A stretch of 64,000 nucleotides of DNA from Bacillus siamensis KCTC 13613. GTDB lineage: Bacteria; Bacillota; Bacilli; Bacillales; Bacillaceae. The position numbers and the translations under genes were made by a program. Under the pieces are notes generated by a model. The model saw nothing but the letters and a program-made list of their open reading frames with translations, did not search any database and had not been told where the DNA came from. Where the stretch lies: contig NZ_AJVF01000039.1 of NCBI RefSeq assembly GCF_000262045.1, positions 496,001 to 560,000 on the forward strand, read 5' to 3'. Shown here piece by piece: positions 57,953 to 64,000 of this stretch (positions are counted from its first letter, which is position 1; each line of letters opens with the position of its first letter).

Positions 57953-57971
57953 ACTAGTTATCTATACCAGT
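57953..57971. promoter_or_regulatory. NagR operator (dre-like) upstream of nagA
   Basis: ACTAGTTATCTATACCAGT, read on the minus strand ACTGGTATAGATAACTAGT, an imperfect dyad resembling the B. subtilis NagR/YvoA site, about 55 nt before the nagA start. Recognised from memory of the motif; not searched. Confidence 0.65.
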
Positions 57972-58069
57972 TATGCCGGAATTGTATAAATCTGTTTTGG
58001 TTCAGACGGTAAAGTGATAAAATATAACTGTTCAAAGCTCGGAACATCCCAGAACAGGAGGAACATATC

Positions 58070-59002
58070 TTGGCAAAGGTTCGGACCAAAGACGTAATGG
58101 AGCAGTTCCATTTAGAATTGATCAGCGGAGAAGAAGGGATTAACCGCCCGATTACGATGAGTGATTTATCACGGCCCGGTATTGAAATCGCCGGTTATTT
58201 TACATATTACCCGAGAGAACGGGTGCAGCTTTTAGGAAAAACGGAGCTGTCATTTTTCGATCAGCTTCCTGAGGAGGATAAAAAACAGCGGATGGAATCG
58301 CTGTGCACCGATGTGACGCCGGCTATCATACTTTCCAGAGATATGCCGATCCCGCCGGAGCTTGTAGAAGCATCCGAGAAAAACGGCGTGCCGGTGCTGA
58401 GATCCCCTCTGAAAACAACCAGACTGTCAAGCCGGCTGACGAATTTTCTTGAGAGCCGTCTCGCGCCCACAACCGCCATTCACGGCGTGCTTGTGGATAT
58501 ATACGGCGTCGGTGTGCTCATAACGGGAAAAAGCGGCGTCGGTAAAAGTGAAACGGCCCTGGAGCTCGTCAAACGCGGCCATCGTCTTGTCGCGGATGAC
58601 TGCGTCGAAATCCGGCAGGAGGATCAGGATACGCTCGTCGGGAATGCGCCTGATCTGATTGAGCATCTGCTTGAAATCAGGGGTCTCGGCATTATAAATG
58701 TCATGACGCTGTTCGGAGCGGGCGCCGTCAGAAGCAATAAGAGAATTACAATCGTCATGGACCTTGAGCTTTGGGAGCAAGGGAAGCAATACGACCGTCT
58801 CGGACTTGAAGAAGAAAAAATGAAAATCATTGATACGGAAATTACAAAACTGACCATTCCAGTCCGCCCTGGGCGAAATCTCGCCGTTATTATCGAGGTT
58901 GCGGCGATGAACTTCAGATTGAAGCGGATGGGCTTAAATGCCGCCGAGCAATTTACGAATAAGCTGGCGGATGTCATTGAAGACGGCGAACAAGACGAAT
59001 AG
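58070..59002 (+). CDS. hprK: HPr kinase/phosphorylase HprK
   Basis: Bifunctional enzyme of 310 residues that phosphorylates HPr and Crh at Ser46, or removes the phosphate, to set carbon catabolite repression. N-terminal HprK_N domain (1-130) and catalytic domain with P-loop GKSGVGKSE (about 153-161), ADDCVEI and the HprK family signature region [19 protein letters not shown] (about 203-221). TTG 58070 follows CAGGAGG. First in hprK-lgt-ppaX-yvoF. Confidence 0.97.
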   Translation: MAKVRTKDVMEQFHLELISGEEGINRPITMSDLSRPGIEIAGYFTYYPRERVQLLGKTELSFFDQLPEEDKKQRMESLCTDVTPAIILSRDMPIPPELVEASEKNGVPVLRSPLKTTRLSSRLTNFLESRLAPTTAIHGVLVDIYGVGVLITGKSGVGKSETALELVKRGHRLVADDCVEIRQEDQDTLVGNAPDLIEHLLEIRGLGIINVMTLFGAGAVRSNKRITIVMDLELWEQGKQYDRLGLEEEKMKIIDTEITKLTIPVRPGRNLAVIIEVAAMNFRLKRMGLNAAEQFTNKLADVIEDGEQDE

Positions 59003-59016
59003 GAGTTGGCAATAAT

Positions 59017-59832
59017 ATGAACGAAGCAGGAACACCAATCAATCCGATTGCCTTGCAGCTCGGGCCTTTATCCGTGCACTGGTACGGGATCATTATCGGC
59101 GCGGGTGCGTTATTAGGGCTTTGGATGGCCATGAGGGAGAGCGAAAAGCGGGGGCTGAAAAAGGACATTTTTATTGATCTTGTTCTTTTCGCCATCCCGA
59201 TCGCAATCATTTGCGCACGGGCATACTATGTGCTTTTCGAGTGGAGCTATTACTCGGAACACCCCGGGGAAATCATTAAAATTTGGAAAGGCGGCATCGC
59301 GATTCACGGCGGATTAATCGGCGCGATCGCAACAGGCGTTGTTTTTTCAAAAGTAAGAGGGATCTCATTCTGGAAGCTGGCGGATATTGCCGCGCCGAGT
59401 ATTCTGCTCGGTCAGGCCATCGGGCGCTGGGGAAACTTTATCAATCAGGAGGCTCACGGCGAAGCGGTCAGCCGTTCATTTTTGGAAAGCTTGCACCTTC
59501 CGGATTTCATCATTAATCAGATGTACATAGACGGACATTATTATCACCCGACGTTTCTGTATGAATCGCTATGGAGCTTTGCGGGTGTCGTGATTCTGCT
59601 TCTGCTCCGCCGCGTGAACCTGCGCAGGGGCAATCTGTTCTTAACGTATATCATCTGGTATTCGATCGGCAGATACTTTATTGAAGGAATGCGCACGGAC
59701 AGCCTGATGCTCACGAGCCAGCTTCGGATCGCGCAGGTCATTTCCATTGTGCTGATTGTTCTTGCGATTATTTTAATGGTTTTCAGACGCGTTAAAGGGT
59801 ATGCCGATAAGCGGTATGCGGATACGGACTGA
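59017..59832 (+). CDS. lgt: Prolipoprotein diacylglyceryl transferase Lgt
   Basis: Seven-helix membrane enzyme of 271 residues that adds diacylglycerol to the lipobox cysteine, the first step of lipoprotein maturation (for example CccB in this window). Essential-site motifs [12 protein letters not shown] and [15 protein letters not shown] are present, and the [16 protein letters not shown] loop near the C-terminus. ATG 59017, 14 nt after hprK. Confidence 0.97.
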   Translation: MNEAGTPINPIALQLGPLSVHWYGIIIGAGALLGLWMAMRESEKRGLKKDIFIDLVLFAIPIAIICARAYYVLFEWSYYSEHPGEIIKIWKGGIAIHGGLIGAIATGVVFSKVRGISFWKLADIAAPSILLGQAIGRWGNFINQEAHGEAVSRSFLESLHLPDFIINQMYIDGHYYHPTFLYESLWSFAGVVILLLLRRVNLRRGNLFLTYIIWYSIGRYFIEGMRTDSLMLTSQLRIAQVISIVLIVLAIILMVFRRVKGYADKRYADTD

Positions 59833-59857
59833 CGTCTGAAATCGGAAAGGACATAAG

Positions 59858-60508
59858 ATGACTGATAAACGTTTAACCGCCATTTTATTCGATCTCGACG
59901 GCACGCTGATTGACACGAATGAACTGATTATCGCTTCTTATCTTCATACGCTTGATCATTATTGCCCGGGACAGTATAAACGGGAAGATGTGCTTCCGTT
60001 TATCGGCCCGCCTCTGTACGAAACATTTTCAGGCATTGATGCCGAAAAGTGCGATGACATGATCAGCATGTACAGGGCATTCAATCATGAGAAGCACGAT
60101 GAGCTTGTCACGGAGTACGAAACGGTTTATGAAACGCTCGATGAATTGAAAAAAGCGGGCTATCAGCTCGGGATTGTTACCACAAAGCTGAGGGATACAG
60201 TCAATATGGGAGTGAAGCTGACAGGCATTGGTGAGTTTTTCGATACTGTCGTCACGCTTGATGATGTAAAGCATCCGAAGCCTGATCCCGAACCTGTGCG
60301 GCTTGCGCTCAGCCGGCTGGGGTGCGATCCGTCGGAGGCCATGATGGTCGGTGACAATTATCACGATGTCATGGCGGGCAAAAACGCCGGCACGAAAACA
60401 GCCGGCGTCGCGTGGACGATTAAAGGCGCACAGACGCTTTCCGCGTATGAACCCGATTATATGCTTGAGAAAATGAGTGATTTATTGCACATTACCGGAG
60501 TGAAGTAA
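59858..60508 (+). CDS. ppaX: Pyrophosphatase PpaX
   Basis: HAD-superfamily hydrolase of 216 residues that hydrolyses the pyrophosphate made by HprK during HPr-P dephosphorylation. Motif [10 protein letters not shown] (nucleophile Asp12, Asp14), motif [13 protein letters not shown], motif III lysine in HPKPDPEPV and motif [14 protein letters not shown] are intact. ATG 59858 follows GAAAGGACATAAG. Operon with hprK and lgt. Confidence 0.96.
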   Translation: MTDKRLTAILFDLDGTLIDTNELIIASYLHTLDHYCPGQYKREDVLPFIGPPLYETFSGIDAEKCDDMISMYRAFNHEKHDELVTEYETVYETLDELKKAGYQLGIVTTKLRDTVNMGVKLTGIGEFFDTVVTLDDVKHPKPDPEPVRLALSRLGCDPSEAMMVGDNYHDVMAGKNAGTKTAGVAWTIKGAQTLSAYEPDYMLEKMSDLLHITGVK

Positions 60509-60511
60509 TCC

Positions 60512-61030
60512 GTGAGAAAAACAGACCGCCATCCGGTTGCAGGTGCAAATTCATTGTGGCATGTATATCAGACGGTTCCCTTTCTGAAGGTGATAAAAAA
60601 CTTCATCATCATCCAGATTGCAAGGTATACGCCGTTTCTAAGCGTGAAGAACTGGCTGTACCGAACCTTTTTGAAAATGAATGTCGGAAAACAAACCTCA
60701 TTCGCGCTGATGGTGATGCCGGATATTATGTTTCCTGAAAAAATCACTGTCGGAGAAAACAGCATCATCGGCTACAATACGACGATTTTGGCCCATGAAT
60801 ATTTAATACATGAGTACCGGACCGGTGATGTCACAATCGGTGACGAGGTAATGATCGGGGCAAACACAACGATTCTGCCCGGCGTCACCATCGGGAGCGG
60901 AGCCGTTGTATCAGCCGGCACGCTGGTGCATAAAGATGTCCCGGCCGGGGCGTTTGTCGGAGGAAACCCGATGAAGCTGATCTATACGCACGAAGAAATG
61001 AAAAAACGAATGGAAAACCCCGCTGATTAA
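60512..61030 (+). CDS. yvoF: Hexapeptide-repeat acetyltransferase YvoF
   Basis: Left-handed beta-helix acyltransferase of 172 residues. An N-terminal helix (PFLKVIKNFIIIQIAR) is followed by isoleucine/glycine hexapeptide repeats (ITVGENSIIGYNTTI, VTIGDEVMIGANTTIL, VTIGSGAVVSAGTLV) and the terminal AFVGGNPMKLI, as in LbH xenobiotic/sugar O-acetyltransferases. Substrate unknown. GTG 60512, 3 nt after ppaX, so it is cotranscribed and coupled. Confidence 0.94.
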   Translation: MRKTDRHPVAGANSLWHVYQTVPFLKVIKNFIIIQIARYTPFLSVKNWLYRTFLKMNVGKQTSFALMVMPDIMFPEKITVGENSIIGYNTTILAHEYLIHEYRTGDVTIGDEVMIGANTTILPGVTIGSGAVVSAGTLVHKDVPAGAFVGGNPMKLIYTHEEMKKRMENPAD

Positions 61031-61049
61031 CGTCAGCGGGGTTTTTTTA
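61017..61049 (+). terminator. Terminator of the hprK operon
   Basis: CCCCGCTGA pairs with TCAGCGGGG around TTAACG, followed by seven T. Overlaps the yvoF end. Confidence 0.9.
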
Positions 61050-61772
61050 TGACTTGATTACAATGGCCTGGCTGCCCATCTGCTTCCAGGCTTTTTCGAA
61101 TTCAGTCCGGTCCGTTTTTCTGTTTTTATAGCCGTAAGGGTCATTGACGTATACATAATCGTGATCATAACCGGTGACGGCTACGCTGTGCATGCTGAAC
61201 GTGATGTCGACCTTTCCGTTCGGCGTATTCCAAGTCTGCATATGATCAACCGGTTTAAAGGAAGTGGTGATAATCACCCAGACCGGCCGTCCCTTTTCAA
61301 GCTGGCGGTACACAGCAGAAATGTCTTTTCCTGTCAGGTCGTATACTTTGTTTCCCGCATACTCTTTGGCCAGTTTAACAATCGGCTCATGATAAACGCC
61401 TAAACCCGGGCCGTTTTCCATGTCTCCGGCAAATCCTTCATTCGGATCTCCTTTCAGCCCGCTGCTGTATGTGAGCGGAACTTTATTGATTCGATCCGCC
61501 AATGTATTTTTTGATACATGATATCCGGCATTGTTCAAAATCATAGCAAGGCTTGTCACCTCACAGCCATTGTACAGTCTGGGTGAATCCATCTGTCTGT
61601 ACAAAACGACATTCAGCGGTGACGCGCTCCCTTTTAACGGTGTTTTCTCATCAGGCTCGTCGGACTGCTGATTGAAAAAATTCAAATGAATATCGTTTGT
61701 ATAGATGTTATATCCCAGATAGACAAGGACGGCTGTCAGAATCAGCACACATAATGTTCCAAGCGTCTTCAT
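61047..61772 (-). CDS. yvpB: C39-like peptidase family exported protein YvpB
   Basis: A 241-residue protein with an N-terminal signal anchor (TLGTLCVLILTAVLVYLGYNIY, shown partly: LCVLILTAVLVYLGY) and a papain-fold Peptidase_C39_2 domain: catalytic Cys in YNGCEVTSLAMIL (about residue 71), His in HSVAVTGYDHDYVYV and Asn/Asp in NDPYG. Surface-exposed thiol protease-like; no known substrate. ATG 61772 aligns with B. subtilis MKTL; an in-frame TTG 61778 is closer to AGGGAG. Confidence 0.93.
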   Translation of the reverse strand: MKTLGTLCVLILTAVLVYLGYNIYTNDIHLNFFNQQSDEPDEKTPLKGSASPLNVVLYRQMDSPRLYNGCEVTSLAMILNNAGYHVSKNTLADRINKVPLTYSSGLKGDPNEGFAGDMENGPGLGVYHEPIVKLAKEYAGNKVYDLTGKDISAVYRQLEKGRPVWVIITTSFKPVDHMQTWNTPNGKVDITFSMHSVAVTGYDHDYVYVNDPYGYKNRKTDRTEFEKAWKQMGSQAIVIKS

Positions 61773-61917
61773 TATCAATTATTCTCCCTTGTTTCTGATG
61801 AAGCTATTCTATGTATTATAGCACTTCTGTTCAATATGATTAGATTGTTCTGTTATGTTTACAGATTTGTTCATGATTTAGTCATCAATATGGGAAAGAA
61901 TAGGCGGACATTGGGCA

Positions 61918-61967
61918 TTGCAATCCATTCTTTTATCTGCTAACATATTATCATATTAGCGAACTAA
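61918..61967 (+). promoter_or_regulatory. Putative his operon promoter and operator
   Basis: TTGCAA (61918-61923), 17 nt, TAACAT (61941-61946), followed at the start region by the short dyad TTAG-CGAA-CTAA (61956-61967), like a TrpR-type (YerC) site. The remaining intergenic bases 61779-61917 show no gene. Low-confidence reading. Confidence 0.35.
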
Positions 61968-62012
61968 AGGATTCGGAATTTTCCTTCAGACAAAGCGGAG
62001 GTGCAAAAGGCA

Positions 62013-63185
62013 ATGTTTATGTTTGAGAAACCGCATGGCATGAGAGATACGCTTCCTGGTTTATACGAAGCAAAGAAGAAAGTCCGTTCCACACTGACGG
62101 ATTTAATTGATAAATGGGGTTATCAGTTTATGGAGACTCCGACCCTCGAATTCTATGAAACAGTGGGTGTCCAGTCAGCCATTGAAGAACAGCAGCTGTT
62201 TAAGCTTCTCGATCAGGACGGAAAAACGCTTGTGCTTCGGCCTGACATGACCGGACCGATTGCCCGGGTGGCGGCGTCTAAGCTGCACAAAAATAATCAT
62301 CCGCTCAGAGCGGGATACGCGGCAAGCGTCTACCGCGCTCAAGAACGGGAAGGCGGACGTCCGGCCGAATTTGAACAGGTCGGCGCGGAGCTGATCGGCG
62401 ACGGATCAACAAGCGCGGACGCTGAGGTGATTGCACTCGCGGCCGGCGCGTTGAAAAACGCGGGATTGCACCAATTTAAAATCGCGATCGGCCATGCAGG
62501 ACTCGCAGATGAGCTGTTTGTCGAGGTGCTGGGCAATGCCGAGCGGGCGGATGTCCTGCGGCGCTTTCTCTTTGAAAAGAATTATGTGGGGTACAAAGAA
62601 CATGTCAAATCGCTTCCGCTTTCTTCAATAGACAAAAGCCGGCTGCTCGGACTTTTGGAATTGCGCGGCGGAAAGGAGATCTGCGCCAAAGCGGAGGAGA
62701 TCATCGGCATCTCCGGGCAAAACGTGATTCAGGAGCTGGAAGACCTATGGGACATTCTTGAAGATTACGGGTGTGCCGAGCATATCCGCCTTGATCTGAA
62801 CATGGTCAGCCATATGAGTTATTACACGGGAATTTTATTCGAAGTGTATGCGGCAAATGTCGGGTTTGTCATCGGAAGCGGCGGCCGCTATAACAATCTT
62901 CTCGGCCATTTCGGCAGCCCTGCTCCCGCCACGGGCTTCGGACTCCGTATCGACAGGCTGATTGAAGCGCTCGGCATCCAGGAAGAAACAAGCGAGGCGG
63001 ACGCCGTTATTTTCAGCAAGGAGCAGCGGGCGCAGGCCATTTTATTCGCGGAGGAAGAAAGGGCAAGAGGCAGAAAGATCGTCCTGCAGGATTTGGCGGG
63101 CATTGAAAATATCGATCATATGACAAAATCATTCACAAACGTCACATACTTTATCGGTGCCAGAAAGGAAGAGCAAAATGGGTAA
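62013..63185 (+). CDS. hisZ: ATP phosphoribosyltransferase regulatory subunit HisZ
   Basis: HisRS-like paralogue of 390 residues that combines with short HisG to form the first enzyme of histidine synthesis. Class II synthetase core motifs are present ([64 protein letters not shown]) but it lacks the anticodon-binding domain. ATG 62013 follows GGAGGTG with suitable spacing and gives [10 protein letters not shown]; the GTG 62001 overlaps that site. First gene of the his operon. Confidence 0.96.
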   Translation: MFMFEKPHGMRDTLPGLYEAKKKVRSTLTDLIDKWGYQFMETPTLEFYETVGVQSAIEEQQLFKLLDQDGKTLVLRPDMTGPIARVAASKLHKNNHPLRAGYAASVYRAQEREGGRPAEFEQVGAELIGDGSTSADAEVIALAAGALKNAGLHQFKIAIGHAGLADELFVEVLGNAERADVLRRFLFEKNYVGYKEHVKSLPLSSIDKSRLLGLLELRGGKEICAKAEEIIGISGQNVIQELEDLWDILEDYGCAEHIRLDLNMVSHMSYYTGILFEVYAANVGFVIGSGGRYNNLLGHFGSPAPATGFGLRIDRLIEALGIQEETSEADAVIFSKEQRAQAILFAEEERARGRKIVLQDLAGIENIDHMTKSFTNVTYFIGARKEEQNG

Positions 63186-63819
63186 GGTACTCACAATGGC
63201 AATGCCAAAAGGGCGGATATTCGAAGAAGCGGCCGGATTGCTGCGGCAGGCCGGATACAGGCTGCCCGAGGAGTTTGAGGAATCAAGAAAGCTGATCATC
63301 GATGTTCCTGAAGAAAATCTCCGCTTTATTTTAGCGAAGCCGATGGACGTCACGACTTATGTCGAACATGGCGTCGCTGATGCCGGTATTGCCGGAAAGG
63401 ATGTCATGCTTGAAGAAAAGCGTGACGTGTATGAGGTGCTCGATCTGAATATCAGCAAATGCCATCTCGCCGTTGCGGGGCTTCCGGGAGCGGATTGGAA
63501 CGGTGTCGCCCCGAGGATCGCGACGAAATATCCGAATGTTGCGTCAAGTTATTTCAGAGAGCAGGGCGAGCAGGTGGAAATCATCAAACTGAACGGCTCC
63601 ATTGAGCTGGCACCTTTAATCGGGCTTGCTGACAGAATCGTGGATATCGTATCAACAGGGCGGACATTAAAGGAAAACGGACTCGTTGAATCAGAACACA
63701 TTTGTGACATCACATCGCGTTTTATCGTCAATCCGGTCAGCTACCGTATGAAGGATGACGTAATCGACGAAATGGCTGCCAGGCTGGCCAGGGTTGTGGA
63801 AGGAGAAACGGCAAAATGA
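63178..63819 (+). CDS. hisG: ATP phosphoribosyltransferase HisG (short form)
   Basis: Catalytic subunit of 213 residues that condenses ATP with PRPP. Short HisG lacks the C-terminal regulatory domain and needs HisZ. Motifs: [34 protein letters not shown], and the PRPP loop [17 protein letters not shown] 63178 lies within the end of hisZ (8-nt overlap). Confidence 0.97.
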   Translation: MGKVLTMAMPKGRIFEEAAGLLRQAGYRLPEEFEESRKLIIDVPEENLRFILAKPMDVTTYVEHGVADAGIAGKDVMLEEKRDVYEVLDLNISKCHLAVAGLPGADWNGVAPRIATKYPNVASSYFREQGEQVEIIKLNGSIELAPLIGLADRIVDIVSTGRTLKENGLVESEHICDITSRFIVNPVSYRMKDDVIDEMAARLARVVEGETAK

Positions 63820-64000
63820 AAATAACCGCAATAAATAAAAGCGAGCGGTTTTCACTGAAGCGTTCCATTGACAGCGGAACCGAAGAACAGCGGAAAACCG
63901 TCAGGGCGATTATTGAAGACGTCAGAAAAAACGGCGACAAAGCCGTTTTGGCCTATACAAAAACATTTGACGGCATCAGCCTGGAACAGTTGGCGGTGAG
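63816..64000 (+). CDS. hisD: Histidinol dehydrogenase HisD (3' partial)
   Basis: N-terminal 61 codons of histidinol dehydrogenase, which oxidises histidinol to histidine. ATG 63816 overlaps the hisG TGA (ATGA). The visible [17 protein letters not shown] motif is typical of the HisD N-terminus. The gene continues past the window. Confidence 0.93.
   Translation, partial: MKITAINKSERFSLKRSIDSGTEEQRKTVRAIIEDVRKNGDKAVLAYTKTFDGISLEQLAV

Noticed and set aside
61779..62000. T-box or riboswitch before hisZ
   Set aside because: No T-box bulge sequence, specifier stem or terminator hairpin is present.

Overview
The window is a 64-kb stretch of core chromosome from a member of the Bacillus subtilis group. 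Gene order and protein content match the B. subtilis region running from the teichuronic acid genes through degSU, comF, the late flagellar genes, secA-prfB, ftsEX, uvrBA, nag and hprK-lgt to his. Sequence divergence and several accessory genes suggest the B. amyloliquefaciens/velezensis side of the group; this species-level placement is inference from recall, not from a search. I see no rRNA, tRNA, CRISPR array, prophage or intact insertion sequence.

Layout. 1-5.5 kb: end of the tua operon (tuaD partial, tuaE-F-G-H), then tagO (wall teichoic acid initiation) and, on the opposite strand, yvyE-tagV (LCP transferase). 8.9-11.9 kb: degS-degU and degV. 11.9-14.4 kb: competence operon comFA-FB-FC. 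14.4-23.6 kb: flagellar block yvyF-flgM-flgN-flgK-flgL, yviE-fliW-csrA, hag, fliD-fliS-fliT and one small unrecognised gene. Several sigma-D promoters are readable here, and FlgM (anti-sigma-D) and the FliW/CsrA/Hag circuit lie side by side. 23.7-28.2 kb: hpf, secA and prfB with its programmed frameshift. 28.3-31.4 kb: a YitT-family gene, cccB and ftsE-ftsX. 31.4-36.4 kb: a secreted beta-helix protein gene (minus strand), ctpB, swrA and minJ.

36.4-37.8 kb is a small accessory insertion, the least ordinary part of the window. It holds a very strong 17-bp hairpin, a 31-codon remnant resembling the N-terminus of a TniQ transposition protein, and an AT-rich gene for a membrane zinc-metalloprotease-like DUF3810 protein whose natural start codon appears to be ATA or ATT. 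37.8-42.3 kb (minus): MFS exporter yvkA, TetR yvkB and the rifampin-phosphotransferase/PEP-synthase-like yvkC. 42.6-50.4 kb: csbA (sigma-B type promoter), uvrB-uvrA behind a LexA box, a small minus-strand ORF, and the sigma-W envelope-stress operon yvlABCD. 50.5-55.1 kb: giant exported phosphoesterase yvnB and an orphan LmrA/QdoR-like TetR. 55.2-58 kb (minus): nagA-nagB-nagR with a NagR operator. 58-61 kb: hprK-lgt-ppaX-yvoF; then yvpB (minus). 62-64 kb: hisZ-hisG-hisD (hisD runs off the end).

Much of the window concerns the motile/competent/exoenzyme decision (DegS-DegU, SwrA, ComF, sigma-D regulon, CsrA) and the cell envelope (TuaD-H, TagO, TagV, MinJ, FtsEX, Lgt, YvlABCD). No large undescribed system is evident. 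The best leads are the TniQ/DUF3810 scar, a possible CsrA-type hairpin in the fliD leader, the extra gene after fliT, and the beta-helix gene between ftsX and ctpB. Gene names rest on remembered B. subtilis homologues and gene order; no database search was run.
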